A DNA stretch of 64,000 nucleotides from MED-G105 sp050331095 (GCA_050331095.1 JBHJHE010000008.1:39729-103728), one strand, 5' to 3'; counted from the stretch's first letter, positions 37,691 through 47,424 are shown. Made by a program: numbers and translations. Notes: generated by a model not told the origin, from the sequence alone.

Positions 37691-39094
37691 TTAGCGCGCC
37701 TCCGTGGCGGAACCGAGGCGGCCACCCGCGTCGGCGCGTCGCCGGCCCCGACTGCGCTCGAAATAATCGTCTATGGCCCCGGCGACGGCGGTCATCGCCT
37801 TGCGCCGCCATGCCGCCGAATGCAGATTCTTCTCGTCTTCCAGATTGGAGAGAAAGCCGAGCTCCAACAACACCGCGGGCACGTCCGGCGCTAGAAGCAC
37901 GATCAGATTGCCGCGTCGGTGCGTGTTCTTCAACAGCGGCGCGGCCTCGCCAAGGCGGTCGATGAGGATCTCCGCGAACCGCTCCGATTCGGTGCCGGTG
38001 CGCCGTTGGGCGAGGTCGAAGAGAATGCCCCCGACGTCCGGATCCTCTTCGCCGATATTGAGGTCGAAGACGACATAATCGCCCTGCGACTGGGCCTGGC
38101 GGGCCGAGCGCGCCGACCCTGCCTCCGACAGGGTGTAGACGGACGCCCCGCGCACCGACGCCCGGTCGAGGCTGTCGGCGTGAAGCGAGATGAAGAGATC
38201 GGCCTTGGCGTCGCGCGCGATCCGCGTGCGCTCCTGGTAGGCGAGGCGCCGATCGTCGGAACGCGTCAGGACGACGTCGTAGCCGCCCGATTTCTTGAGC
38301 GCTGCCTCGAGCGCCTTCGCGGCGGCGAGCGTGATCGTTTTTTCCACGGCGCCGGCAGCGCCGACGGCGCCGGGATCAGCGCCGCCATGGCCGGCGTCGA
38401 CGACGATCACACGCCGACCGGCCGCCTTGGGCTTGCGCGTCGGCGCCGCGGGCGCGGCGTCAGCCGCCGCCTGCCGCTCAGCGGCTTCGGCGACCTTCGC
38501 GGCGCGCGCCCGAGCAGGCGTTTGAACGGGATCCGGCTTTGGCTTGGCGTCAGCCTCGCGCGCCGGCGGATCGGCCTTGAGGCTTTCCTCGATCACCTCA
38601 GCGATGGCGTCGGTCTTCGCCGCCGGCGGGGCGGTCGGGCGGTTGGCGCGCGCGATCGCCGCGAACTCCGCCCGGGTCGCGTCGACCACATCGATCACGA
38701 GGCGGTGGTGGGGCGTCGCCGCCGAGGGCGGGATCACGAACGCCTCCCGGACTTTCGCCGGTTTTTTCAGCGCCACGGCGATCCGCGCGCCCGGCGTGGC
38801 TTCAAAAAGCTTGGCCCCCGCGACATAGCCGCGCCCGGCCGCGGCGGTGGCGTCGTCGGCGACGGACCCCATATTCAAAACCACGACGTCGTTCGACATT
38901 CGCTCGCCGACGAGGGACGGCGCGACCTCAAAGCGCGGCCGTCCGTCGAAATCGGCGACGATGCGGGTCTCGGTCGCGGAACGCCAGCCGAAGCGAACGC
39001 CCTTCAGCCGCGCGTCGTCATCGGCGCGCGCGGCGGACGACGCGAACGCCGACGCCAAAACCGCGACGACGGAAAGCCAAAAACGCCAAACCAC
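37691..39094 (-). CDS. N-acetylmuramoyl-L-alanine amidase (AmiC-like, AMIN + Amidase_3)
   Basis: A periplasmic zinc amidase of about 467 residues that separates daughter cells by cutting peptide stems from glycan. It has a signal peptide (VWRFWLSVVAVLASAFASSAARA), an N-terminal AMIN domain for localisation (about 30-140), a Pro/Ala/Lys linker and the catalytic domain. The latter shows VDAGHGGADPGA, the Glu in AVEKTITLA, ISLHADS and the catalytic Glu in VLLELGFLSN. The start is taken as GTG at 39094, with AGGG about 8 nt upstream; the open frame extends further 5' without a better start. It is divergent from rne. Confidence 0.92.
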   Translation of the reverse strand: MVWRFWLSVVAVLASAFASSAARADDDARLKGVRFGWRSATETRIVADFDGRPRFEVAPSLVGERMSNDVVVLNMGSVADDATAAAGRGYVAGAKLFEATPGARIAVALKKPAKVREAFVIPPSAATPHHRLVIDVVDATRAEFAAIARANRPTAPPAAKTDAIAEVIEESLKADPPAREADAKPKPDPVQTPARARAAKVAEAAERQAAADAAPAAPTRKPKAAGRRVIVVDAGHGGADPGAVGAAGAVEKTITLAAAKALEAALKKSGGYDVVLTRSDDRRLAYQERTRIARDAKADLFISLHADSLDRASVRGASVYTLSEAGSARSARQAQSQGDYVVFDLNIGEEDPDVGGILFDLAQRRTGTESERFAEILIDRLGEAAPLLKNTHRRGNLIVLLAPDVPAVLLELGFLSNLEDEKNLHSAAWRRKAMTAVAGAIDDYFERSRGRRRADAGGRLGSATEAR

Positions 39095-39789
39095 TTCGAC
39101 ACCCTGCCCGTTTATTCCCGGCGCGGCCACCAAACGCGGTCCGCAGCGTTCACCAAAGGTTAGGCTTTTGCGCCTTTTTAACCTTACTACGTCGCGCGTC
39201 GGCCCTCGCGCTTTCCTTTTTGGAGCGCGTCGGGCACTGTTGATGCGGCGAGTCGTTTTCGCGGCGTGACCGATCGGCGTCTTTTCGCGCCCCCTCACTC
39301 GACGGGGCGAATTCAAGACGGCGGTCGATCGTCGCTCTGAAAGCGGTGCGCAAGTCGCCAACCGATCATGCGAACCCGACTTCGGGATCGCCGAGCCTTG
39401 GTTGGCTGATTGCGCGACGCCATGCCCCCCGAAACGCCGGCCGAAACGCCCGCCGTCGGGGCGCGGATCTTGAAGCCGGCCGCCCCGGGAATGGCCGGCG
39501 AAACGCGACGTCCGTCGCGTTCGGGGCGCTGAAACCCGAGCCGGCGACGCCGGCTCCGTCGAAAGAATGACGCTGATGCCACAAAGCGCGCGACTTCGAA
39601 AGGCGACGATCGACGCTCCGTCGACGCCGCCGCGCGCTGCATCGCAGACGACGCCCGACCTCCACGCCGCCAGCCCCGCGCACCCGCGCGCCGGCGGCGG
39701 GATGCGGGCGCTCCCCTCAGCGATAACGCCTCGGCGACCCAAACCGGACGGCGCGCGCGCCACAACGCGCGGCCGCGGAGAAAGACTTA
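39095..39789. other. Long divergent region with rne leader hairpins
   Basis: About 695 nt with no supported gene. Towards rne it carries two strong hairpins on the plus strand. One is nested: CGCCCCG (39481-39487) with CGGGGCG (39522-39528), enclosing ACGCGACG/CGTCGCGT (39503-39520). The other is AGCCGGC-GAC-GCCGGCT (39539-39555). If transcription starts upstream of them, these form a structured 5' leader. In E. coli the rne leader mediates autoregulation by RNase E; a similar role here is inference. Confidence 0.5.
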
Positions 39790-42700
39790 ATGACCAAGAA
39801 AATGCTTATCGACGCCGCCAACAAGGAAGAAGTGCGCGTCTGCCTGCTTGAAAACGGAAAAGTCGAAGACTTCGATTTCGAGTTCTCCAGCAAGAAGCCG
39901 CTGCGCGGCAACATCTACCTCGCCCGCGTCACGCGCGTCGAACCGTCGCTTCAAGCGGCGTTCATCGAATACGGCGGCAACCGCCACGGCTTTCTCGCCT
40001 TCAATGAGATCCACCCGGACTATTACCAGATCCCCGTCTCCGACCGCGAAGCGATTCAGGCGGCGGAGCGCGAAGAGGCCGAGCTCGCCGCGCGGCTCAA
40101 CCTGAACGACGCGCCGGACGAGGACGACCCGCAACGCGGCTTCAACGGGGGCGGCGCCAACAGGGTCGACGACGACGCGAGCGCCGACGACGGCGAGGCC
40201 GATGCGGGCGAGAGTGACGGACGCCGCGCCCCGCGCCGGCGGCCGCGCCGCGCAGCGCCACGACGCGACGAGAGCGAAGGCCGAGACGACGTTCGCGCCG
40301 ATGCGGACGACCGCGCCGACGCGCCCGACGACGAAGCCGACCGGGAGGCCGCCGACCAAGGCGCCGCCGACGGGGACGGCGCCGACGCCGAGCGCCGTAC
40401 TAACGAGGCTGGCGAGATCGAAGCCCTCGGATCGGCCGACGCTGACGCTGATGAAGGCGATCGTGGGGGCGGCGATCCGGAGGATGGCGGTTCTGACGGC
40501 GACGACCCGAACGACGACGGGTCAGGCCGCAGCGTCCCAATGTCGGCCGGCGACGGGCCGTCGGACAAACTCGTCGGCCCCGAAGTCGACGACGACGCCG
40601 ACGGTTCCGACGATGCCGAAAACGACCACCCGGAAAACGTCGACGACGTCACGATCGAGGCCCGCCAGTTGGAGCCGGAAGCCGCGATTGAGGAGACCGA
40701 CGACGAGGCGGACGATCTGTCTGAGGACGACGCCTTCGTCGACGAAGACACCGCTGAGTACGGCGAAGACGACGGCGTCGACGACTACGACGACGACGTC
40801 GCCGCGGACGATGACGAAGACGACGTCGCCGCGCGCGACGCGGATGACGAGGATGACGATTTCGAGGCGAACGGCGAGACGCGCGCAGAACTCATGAAGC
40901 GTTACGAGGCCGCGCGCCGACGTCGCCAGAAGCTCCTGCGCAACTATAAAATCCAGGAAGTCGTCAAACGCCGCCAGATCCTCCTCGTCCAGGTCGTAAA
41001 AGAAGAGCGCGGCAACAAAGGCGCGGCGATGACGACGCATCTGTCGCTCGCCGGCCGCTATTGCGTCTTGATGCCGAACACGCCGCGCGGCGGCGGCATC
41101 TCGCGCAAAATTCCGAGCGCATCCGACCGCAAGCGCCTGCGCGGCGTCGTCGACAGCCTCGACGTGCCGCAGGGAATGGGCCTCATCATCCGCACCGCAG
41201 GCGCGAAGCGCACGAAAGCGGAGATCAAACGCGACTACGACTACCTGACGCGGCTGTGGGAGACGATCCGAGAGCTGACGTTGAAGTCGATCGCGCCAGC
41301 GCTGATTTACGAAGAGGCGAGCCTCATCAAGCGGGCGATCCGAGATCTCTACGACAAGGACATTTCGTCCGTCCTCGTCGAAGGCGAGGCGGGCTACCGC
41401 GAGGCCAAGGACTTCATGAAGATGCTCATGCCGTCCCACGCCAAGAACGTGCAGCCCTACAAAGACCCCGCGCCCTTGTTCCTGCGCCATGACGTGGAAC
41501 GCCAGCTCGACGCCATGTACCAGCCCATCGTGCGGCTGAAGTCCGGCGGCTACCTCGTGATCAACCAGACCGAGGCGCTGATCGCGATCGACGTCAACTC
41601 CGGCAAGGCGACGCGCGAGCGCAACATCGAGCAGACCGCGCTGAAGACGAACCTCGAGGCCGCCAAGGAAGTGGCGCGCCAGTGCCGTCTGCGGGACCTC
41701 GCCGGCCTTCTCGTCATCGACTTCATCGACATGGAGGAGCACCGCAACAACCGCGCGGTGGAAAAGCGCCTCAAGGACGCGCTGAAGACCGATCGCGCAC
41801 GGCTCCAGGTCGGCCGGATTTCCGGCTTCGGCCTTCTGGAGATGTCGCGCCAGCGCCGACGCTCCGGCATCATCGACGGCACCACCACCGCCTGCCCCAC
41901 GTGCGGCGGCGGCGGCGCGGTGCGCTCGCCGGAGCTTGCGGGCCTGCGCATCCTGCGCGCGCTCGAAGCCGAAGCGATCGACGGACGCGCGGAAGGCCTG
42001 CGCGTGCGCGCCTCGCTCGACGTCACGCTTTACATCCTCAACCACAAGCGCGACTGGCTGAACCGCATCGAGACGGCCTACGGCGTCGCGATCGAGATCG
42101 TCGCGGACGCGGAGAAGTCCAGCGACCAGCATGACATCGAGCCGTTCGGCGGCCGACGCGAGGCGCCAATCTCAGCGGCCGTCCAGGCGGATCTCTCGAG
42201 CCCCGCGGAGGACGCGGACGACGCCGACGACGTCGACGCCGAGGACGACGACGGGGACGATGACGCGCGCGCGGCGGGAGACGACGAGGCCGACGAAGGC
42301 GGCCGCGGACGCCGGCGTCGCCGCCGGCGCCGCCGGCGGCGGGGCGACGACGCTGCGGACGCCGCGGGCGCGGACGACGACAACTCATCGGACGACGATG
42401 ACGACGCTGACGGCGCGCGCCAGCAGGCGGACGCCGGCGGCGAGGACGGCGAGGACCGACCGCGCCGGCGTCGGCGCCGAGGCCGCCGCGGCGGTCGGCG
42501 CAACGCCCGCGACCGCGACGACAATCAAACGGCGACGGGCGACGACGCCGCGCAATCGGCTTCGGCCGACGGGGACGCACAGCCCGACGGGGCGAACGCC
42601 GGCGATCGGCCGTCGCCTCGCGCCGCCGACGCGGGCGAACAAGCGCCGGCGGCGAACGGCGCGGCGGCCAGTCCCGCGGACGCCCGACATGAAACGGCCG

Positions 42701-42897
42701 ATGACCGTGACGTCGGCCCCGTCGAGGTCGCCGCGGCCGACGACGCGGACGATGCGCGCGAGGACGACGCGGCTCAGTCCGAGCCGGCCGTCGGCGCCGG
42801 GCCCCTGGGCGCGCCGACGCCGCCGCCGAACGACGACGCGCCGGAAAAGCCGAAATCCTCGCGCAAGGGCTGGTGGCAGCGCGCCCTCGGCGGTTGA
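39790..42897 (+). CDS. rne: Ribonuclease E
   Basis: A 1035-residue endoribonuclease that initiates mRNA decay and rRNA processing. The catalytic half starts MTKKMLIDAANKEEVRVCL. The S1 domain is split by a strongly acidic insert of about 280 residues (about 97-375, mostly Asp/Glu) and resumes at NYKIQEVVKRRQILLVQVVK. Also visible are IDVNSGKATRERNIEQTALK, DLAGLLVIDFIDM (metal-binding Asp) and the zinc-link CPTCGGGG. The C-terminal half is disordered with arginine blocks for RNA binding and ends in RKGWWQRALGG; a GWW motif anchors PNPase in Caulobacter RNase E. Confidence 0.96.
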   Translation: MTKKMLIDAANKEEVRVCLLENGKVEDFDFEFSSKKPLRGNIYLARVTRVEPSLQAAFIEYGGNRHGFLAFNEIHPDYYQIPVSDREAIQAAEREEAELAARLNLNDAPDEDDPQRGFNGGGANRVDDDASADDGEADAGESDGRRAPRRRPRRAAPRRDESEGRDDVRADADDRADAPDDEADREAADQGAADGDGADAERRTNEAGEIEALGSADADADEGDRGGGDPEDGGSDGDDPNDDGSGRSVPMSAGDGPSDKLVGPEVDDDADGSDDAENDHPENVDDVTIEARQLEPEAAIEETDDEADDLSEDDAFVDEDTAEYGEDDGVDDYDDDVAADDDEDDVAARDADDEDDDFEANGETRAELMKRYEAARRRRQKLLRNYKIQEVVKRRQILLVQVVKEERGNKGAAMTTHLSLAGRYCVLMPNTPRGGGISRKIPSASDRKRLRGVVDSLDVPQGMGLIIRTAGAKRTKAEIKRDYDYLTRLWETIRELTLKSIAPALIYEEASLIKRAIRDLYDKDISSVLVEGEAGYREAKDFMKMLMPSHAKNVQPYKDPAPLFLRHDVERQLDAMYQPIVRLKSGGYLVINQTEALIAIDVNSGKATRERNIEQTALKTNLEAAKEVARQCRLRDLAGLLVIDFIDMEEHRNNRAVEKRLKDALKTDRARLQVGRISGFGLLEMSRQRRRSGIIDGTTTACPTCGGGGAVRSPELAGLRILRALEAEAIDGRAEGLRVRASLDVTLYILNHKRDWLNRIETAYGVAIEIVADAEKSSDQHDIEPFGGRREAPISAAVQADLSSPAEDADDADDVDAEDDDGDDDARAAGDDEADEGGRGRRRRRRRRRRRGDDAADAAGADDDNSSDDDDDADGARQQADAGGEDGEDRPRRRRRRGRRGGRRNARDRDDNQTATGDDAAQSASADGDAQPDGANAGDRPSPRAADAGEQAPAANGAAASPADARHETADDRDVGPVEVAAADDADDAREDDAAQSEPAVGAGPLGAPTPPPNDDAPEKPKSSRKGWWQRALGG

Positions 42898-43010
42898 ACG
42901 GCGCTTCGCCGACGCCGGTCGTGACGCATTCGTGAGGCGCGCGCCGCCTCACTCCCGGCGCAATCCCGCGTTAGGTTGCGTCGGAGACGGTCGTTAGAAA
43001 GGCTTCGCCG

Positions 43011-44378
43011 ATGTCGAGTTCGCTCCCCCGCGCCGCGCGCCGCGCCGTCGCTTTTTGCGCCGCATTCGCCGTCGCGGCGCTCGTCGCCTTGCGGCCCGTC
43101 ATGGCGCAGTCTTTGTTGCGCGACGCGGAGATCGAAGCGTTCCTCGACGACTATTCGCTGCCCATCTTCAGGGTGGCGGGCTTGCCGGCGGAGGAGATCA
43201 ACATCCTCCTCATCGGCGACCAGACGCCGAACGCGTTCGCCGGCGGGCTCAATATGGGCATCCACACCGGGCTCCTGACGACGGCGGATACGCCGAACCA
43301 GATCGAAGGCGTCATCGCCCACGAGGCAGGCCACATCAAACTGAAGCACACGGTGCGCTCGGACGAAGCGATCGCCGCCGCGACGCGGCCGATCTATCTT
43401 AGCCTTTTGCTCGCCGCCGGCGCCGTCGCCGCCGGCGCGCCCCAGGCCGGCATCGGGCTCCTCGGGCTCGGCCAGAACATCGGTCTCGCGAACGTCCTTA
43501 AGTATTCGCGCGGACAGGAATCGTCGGCCGACCAGTCGGCGATCACCGCGCTCGACCGCGTCGGACATTCCAGCAAGGGGCTCATCGAGTTCTTCAGCAA
43601 GCTGCGCAACTACCAGGTCAACACGGGCTTCCGCGTCAACCCGTATCTGCAGACCCACCCGCTAGCGAACCAACGGATTACGGCGCTGCCGACCCGCGCG
43701 CAGAACTCGCCCTACTACGACGTCGAGGACAGCCCGGAGGAAATCCACCGCCTGCGGATGATCCAGGCGAAGATTCACGGCTTCCTCGACAATCCGCAGG
43801 ACGCGCTTCAGCGCTACCCGCCCGAGCAGGAGACGGACCCGGCGCGCTACGCCCGCGCGGTCGCGTACTTCCGCATGTCCCAGATCGACAAAGGGCTCGC
43901 GGAGATCGACGCGCTTCTGGAGAAGCACCCGGAAAACGCCTATTTTCACGAGTTGAAAGGCCAGATGCTGTTCGAGTTCGGGCGCGTCGAGGAATCGATC
44001 CAACCCCACCGCCGGTCGGTTCAGTTGCAGCCCGACGAGGCGCTTTTTCAGGTCAATCTCGGCCGCGCCTATTTCGCCACCGAGGACAAGTCCAAATATC
44101 CCTCCGCGCTCGGTCATTTGAAAGCGTCGCTCCTCGAGGAGCCGCACAACAGCCTGGCGTGGTTCGAGATGTCGCGGGTCTATGGCGCCATGGGCGACGA
44201 ACCGCGCGCGTATCTGGCGCGGGCCGAGGCGAGCTACCACGCCGGCGACATCGTCGGCGCCAATCAGTCGGCGCGGCGCGCCCTGCGCGGGCTCGACCGC
44301 AACACGCCGGACGCGCAACGCGCGCAGGACATTCTCCTCGCGGTGGAGGCGGCGGCGGAGAGACGCAGCCGGCGTTGA
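43011..44378 (+). CDS. M48 family metalloprotease with TPR repeats (BepA/YfgC-like)
   Basis: A 455-residue periplasmic protease or chaperone involved in outer-membrane protein quality control. It has a signal peptide (residues 1 to about 36), the zinc motif HEAGHIKLKH, the third ligand region YSRGQESSADQSAI, and the sequence NPYLQTHPL typical of the BepA family. The C-terminal third consists of TPR-like helices (ARAVAYFRMSQIDKGLAEID and following). AAAGG lies 8 nt upstream of the ATG. A DsbA-family gene follows 130 nt downstream, so both may serve envelope protein folding. Confidence 0.92.
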   Translation: MSSSLPRAARRAVAFCAAFAVAALVALRPVMAQSLLRDAEIEAFLDDYSLPIFRVAGLPAEEINILLIGDQTPNAFAGGLNMGIHTGLLTTADTPNQIEGVIAHEAGHIKLKHTVRSDEAIAAATRPIYLSLLLAAGAVAAGAPQAGIGLLGLGQNIGLANVLKYSRGQESSADQSAITALDRVGHSSKGLIEFFSKLRNYQVNTGFRVNPYLQTHPLANQRITALPTRAQNSPYYDVEDSPEEIHRLRMIQAKIHGFLDNPQDALQRYPPEQETDPARYARAVAYFRMSQIDKGLAEIDALLEKHPENAYFHELKGQMLFEFGRVEESIQPHRRSVQLQPDEALFQVNLGRAYFATEDKSKYPSALGHLKASLLEEPHNSLAWFEMSRVYGAMGDEPRAYLARAEASYHAGDIVGANQSARRALRGLDRNTPDAQRAQDILLAVEAAAERRSRR

Positions 44379-44508
44379 AGTCGGCGCGGGCTCAAAGGCT
44401 CACGGGCGCGCGAGCCCCGTCGCCGCAGCGCGACAAGGCGCCGTTCACCGGCTAGAAGGCGTCCGCAACGACAAAAAACCATCAAACGCAAGTAAGGGCG
44501 GCTTTCCC

Positions 44509-45294
44509 ATGACCCCACGCACCGCACTCGTCGCGGCCGGCGCCGCAGCGGCGCTCTTCGGCCTCGCCTTCTCCGGCTTCTCGAACGCCGTCTCGCAAGG
44601 GGACGAGGCGGGCGAAAGCCGCGACGGCGACTTCACGAGCGCCGAAGAAGACCGTATCCGCGCCATCGTCGAGGACTATATCCGCAAGAACCCCGACGTC
44701 CTTATCGACGCCCTCAACAGCTTCGCCGACAGTCAGCGCGCGGCCTCGGCGAAAGACAGCCTGCCGTTCCTCCTCTCCGAAGAAGGAGCGTACACGGCGG
44801 ACCCTGGCGGCGCGAAGGTCGCCGTCGTCGAGTTCTTCGACTACCATTGCGGCTTCTGCAAACGCGCCAACGGGCTCGTGCAGGATCTTACGAACGGCGA
44901 CGAGGACGTGAAAGTCGTCTTCCGTGAACTGCCGATACTGCGTGAAGAATCCGAAGCGGCCGCGAAGATCGCCCTCGCCGCACGCGAACAGGGCAAATAT
45001 CTCGACCTACACTTCGCGCTGATGAGCGCGAGCGGCGTCATCGACGAAAAACGCGCTTACGAGATCGCCGAGAAACAGGGCCTCGACGTCGACCGCCTGA
45101 AGAAAGACGCGAGCGCCAAGCGCCTGGACGTCGGCATCGAGCGCAACCAGCGCGCCGCTTCGGAGCTGGGCGTCGACGGCACGCCAAGCTTCGTCGTCGC
45201 CGGCGCCGACGGCGAATTCGTCCGCATCGTGACGGGGTACCGCCCGGACGAACTGACCGCGGCGATCAAGGACGCCAAGAAAGCGGCGAAGTGA
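44509..45294 (+). CDS. DsbA-family periplasmic thiol-disulfide oxidoreductase
   Basis: A 261-residue exported protein with a signal-type N-terminus (TALVAAGAAAALFGLAFSGF). A short helical N-terminal segment (RIRAIVEDYIRKNPDVLIDAL) precedes a thioredoxin-fold domain of the DsbA/Com1 type. The active site is CGFC in VEFFDYHCGFCKRA, and the cis-proline loop is GTPSFVV. The start at 44509 is supported by AAGGGCGG. It probably forms or shuffles disulfides. Convergent with thiG (6-nt gap). Confidence 0.92.
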   Translation: MTPRTALVAAGAAAALFGLAFSGFSNAVSQGDEAGESRDGDFTSAEEDRIRAIVEDYIRKNPDVLIDALNSFADSQRAASAKDSLPFLLSEEGAYTADPGGAKVAVVEFFDYHCGFCKRANGLVQDLTNGDEDVKVVFRELPILREESEAAAKIALAAREQGKYLDLHFALMSASGVIDEKRAYEIAEKQGLDVDRLKKDASAKRLDVGIERNQRAASELGVDGTPSFVVAGADGEFVRIVTGYRPDELTAAIKDAKKAAK

Positions 45295-45300
45295 GCCCCG

Positions 45301-46092
45301 CTAAATCAACCCCGCCAGGGGCGAGGACGGGTCGGCGTAGCGCCTTTTCGCCATGCGGCCGGCGAGATAGGCCTCGCGGCCGGCGATGACGGCGTGGCGC
45401 ATTGCGCGCGCCATGCGGATCGGATCCTTCGCCTCGGCGATCGCCGTATTCATGAGGACGCCGTCGCAGCCGAGCTCCATGGCGACGGCCGCGTCCGAGG
45501 CCGTGCCGACCCCAGCGTCGACGATGACGGGGACGCTCGACTGCTCCACGATCAGGCGAATGTTGACCGGGTTTTGAACGCCGAGCCCTGACCCGATGAG
45601 CGAGCCCAGCGGCATGATCGCGCAGCAGCCCGCATCCTCAAGCTTGCGCGCGTAAACCGGGTCGTCGGAACAGTAGACCATGACGTCAAAGCCGTCGGCG
45701 ATGAGAAGCTTTGCGGCGCTCAGCGTCTCTTCCATATCCGGGTACAGTGTTTTCTGGTCGGCGAGGACCTCGAGCTTGACGAGGCCCCAACCACCGGCCT
45801 CCCGCGCGAGGCGCAAGGTGCGGATGGCGTCTTCGGCCGTGAAGCAGCCCGCCGTGTTCGGCAGATAGACGTATTTTTTTGGGTCGACGTAGTCGACGAG
45901 GAGCGGCTTGTCGCGATCGGTGAGATTTACGCGCCGCACGGCGACGGTGACCATCTCGGCGCCCGCCGCCTCGGCCGCGAGGGCGTTTTGTTCGTAGGTC
46001 TCGTATTTCCCGGTGCCGATGATCAACCGGGAGGCGAAGGTCCGCCCGGCGATCACAAGCCGGTCGTCGCCGGCGCCGCTCGCGTCCGCCAT
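45301..46092 (-). CDS. thiG: Thiazole synthase
   Basis: A 263-residue TIM-barrel enzyme that makes the thiazole phosphate part of thiamine from deoxyxylulose phosphate, dehydroglycine and ThiS thiocarboxylate. Conserved parts are LIIGTGKYETYEQN, YLPNTAGCFTAEDAIR, the Schiff-base lysine region VKLEVLADQKTLYPD, PLGSLIGSGLG and VDAGVGTASDA. The start ATG (46092) shares one base with the stop of thiS (TGATG), so translation is coupled. No other thiamine gene and no TPP riboswitch were recognised nearby. Confidence 0.95.
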   Translation of the reverse strand: MADASGAGDDRLVIAGRTFASRLIIGTGKYETYEQNALAAEAAGAEMVTVAVRRVNLTDRDKPLLVDYVDPKKYVYLPNTAGCFTAEDAIRTLRLAREAGGWGLVKLEVLADQKTLYPDMEETLSAAKLLIADGFDVMVYCSDDPVYARKLEDAGCCAIMPLGSLIGSGLGVQNPVNIRLIVEQSSVPVIVDAGVGTASDAAVAMELGCDGVLMNTAIAEAKDPIRMARAMRHAVIAGREAYLAGRMAKRRYADPSSPLAGLI

Positions 46093-46313
46093 CAGCCGCC
46101 TCCCACAAAGGTCACGATTTCGATGCGGTCGCCCTCTTCGATCGCCGTCGCGGCGTACGCCGACTTCGGCACGATCGCGAGATTGCGCTCCACCGCCACT
46201 TTGCGCGGATCGAGGTCGAGCGCCGCCGTCAGCGACGCGACGGTCGCGGCTCCGCTCGCCGGCGAACCGGCTGGCGAGAATTCGTAGGCCTCGCCATTCA
46301 GGACTATTCTCAT
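46092..46313 (-). CDS. thiS: ThiS sulfur carrier protein
   Basis: A ubiquitin-like protein of about 73 residues ending in the Gly-Gly motif needed for thiocarboxylation (EIVTFVGGG). It begins MRIVLNGEAYEF, typical for ThiS. An in-frame ATG at 46343 would add ten residues and is less likely. Its stop overlaps the thiG start. Confidence 0.9.
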   Translation of the reverse strand: MRIVLNGEAYEFSPAGSPASGAATVASLTAALDLDPRKVAVERNLAIVPKSAYAATAIEEGDRIEIVTFVGGG

Positions 46314-46356
46314 CGCATCGAACCAACGCAGATTGTCGATCACTCATGTGGAGCGA

Positions 46357-46872
46357 ATGACCGACGTGACAACCGCGCCCGACAGCCGATCGCCCGCCGG
46401 CGGCGCAAGCAAAGGCGACGTTTACGTCTTGAACGGGCCCAATCTCAATCTCCTCGGCTCCCGCGAGCCGGAGATCTATGGGCGCGAAACCCTCGCCGAC
46501 ATTGAGGCGGCCTGTGGCGCGCGGTGCGCCGAGCTGGGCTACGGCCTCGTCTTCCGCCAGTCCAACGCCGAGGGCGCGCTCGTCGACGGCGTGCAGGATG
46601 CCGCGGCCAACGGCGCGGCGCTGATCCTCAATCCGGGGGCCTACGCCCACACCTCGATCGCGCTGCACGACGCGCTGCGCGCCGTGGCGATCCCCAAAGT
46701 CGAGGTCCATCTGTCGAACGTCCACGCGCGCGAAGCTTTTCGTCGTCGCTCCTACGCCGCGGCTGCGTGCGACGGCGTCTTGTGCGGCTTTGGCGCCGAC
46801 GGCTACGCGCTCGCGCTTGACGCCGCGGTGCGGCTGATCGAGAAGCGCTTGAAAAACCAACCAACAGGCTGA
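46357..46872 (+). CDS. aroQ: Type II 3-dehydroquinate dehydratase
   Basis: A 171-residue enzyme of the shikimate pathway converting 3-dehydroquinate to 3-dehydroshikimate. The motifs are VLNGPNLNLLGSREPEIYG (with the catalytic Tyr), NPGAYAHTSIALHDAL and the catalytic His region VEVHLSNVHAREAFR. A 15-residue N-terminal tail beyond the usual start is present. GGAG lies just before the ATG. accB begins 5 nt after the stop; aroQ-accB-accC is a common order in proteobacteria. Confidence 0.95.
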   Translation: MTDVTTAPDSRSPAGGASKGDVYVLNGPNLNLLGSREPEIYGRETLADIEAACGARCAELGYGLVFRQSNAEGALVDGVQDAAANGAALILNPGAYAHTSIALHDALRAVAIPKVEVHLSNVHAREAFRRRSYAAAACDGVLCGFGADGYALALDAAVRLIEKRLKNQPTG

Positions 46873-46876
46873 GCGA

Positions 46877-47401
46877 ATGGCGAAATCAACGGCGGACGCC
46901 CCCGCGGCCCGTCCGGAAGAGCCCCGCGACGGCCGGTGGATCAATGAGCTTGGCATACGTGAGCTCGCGTCGATCCTTGAGGAAACCGGCCTCACCGAAA
47001 TCGAAATCGAACGCGGCGATTTGCGTCTGCGGATACAGCGCCAGCCGGCGCCTGTGGCCGCTGCCGTCGCGCCGAGCGCCCCGGCGCCGGTGAGCGTCGG
47101 GTCCCACGCGCCAGCGCCGGAGGCGCCGAGCGCCCCGGCCGCACAGAGCGCGTCCCCCGGCGCTCCCGCCGGCGCAGTCACGTCTCCGATGGTCGGCACG
47201 GTCTATCTGTCGCCGAGCCCGGACGCGCCGGCGTTCTGCAAACCGGGCGACAGCGTTACGGAAGGGCAAACGCTCCTCATCGTCGAAGCGATGAAGACGA
47301 TGAACCCTGTCGTCGCCCCGCGGAACGGCACGGTGCGCGAGATTTTGGTGCGTAACGAGCAGGCCGTGGAGTTCGGCGAGCCGCTCCTGGCGCTAGATTG
47401 A
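46877..47401 (+). CDS. accB: Acetyl-CoA carboxylase biotin carboxyl carrier protein
   Basis: A 174-residue carrier of the biotin that shuttles CO2 in the first step of fatty acid synthesis. The N-terminal helix region (INELGIRELASILEETGLTE) is joined by a Pro/Ala linker to the biotinyl domain (about residues 95-174), which has the biotinylation site VEAMKTMNPV and the thumb-like YLSPSPDAPAF. It sits between aroQ and accC in one operon. Confidence 0.96.
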   Translation: MAKSTADAPAARPEEPRDGRWINELGIRELASILEETGLTEIEIERGDLRLRIQRQPAPVAAAVAPSAPAPVSVGSHAPAPEAPSAPAAQSASPGAPAGAVTSPMVGTVYLSPSPDAPAFCKPGDSVTEGQTLLIVEAMKTMNPVVAPRNGTVREILVRNEQAVEFGEPLLALD

Positions 47402-47424
47402 CCACGGGCGGAGCGTAGCGCGCG

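Noticed and set aside
42301..42350. CGC/CGG-rich tract resembling a simple-sequence repeat
   Set aside because: It encodes the arginine-rich RNA-binding block of RNase E in the correct frame.
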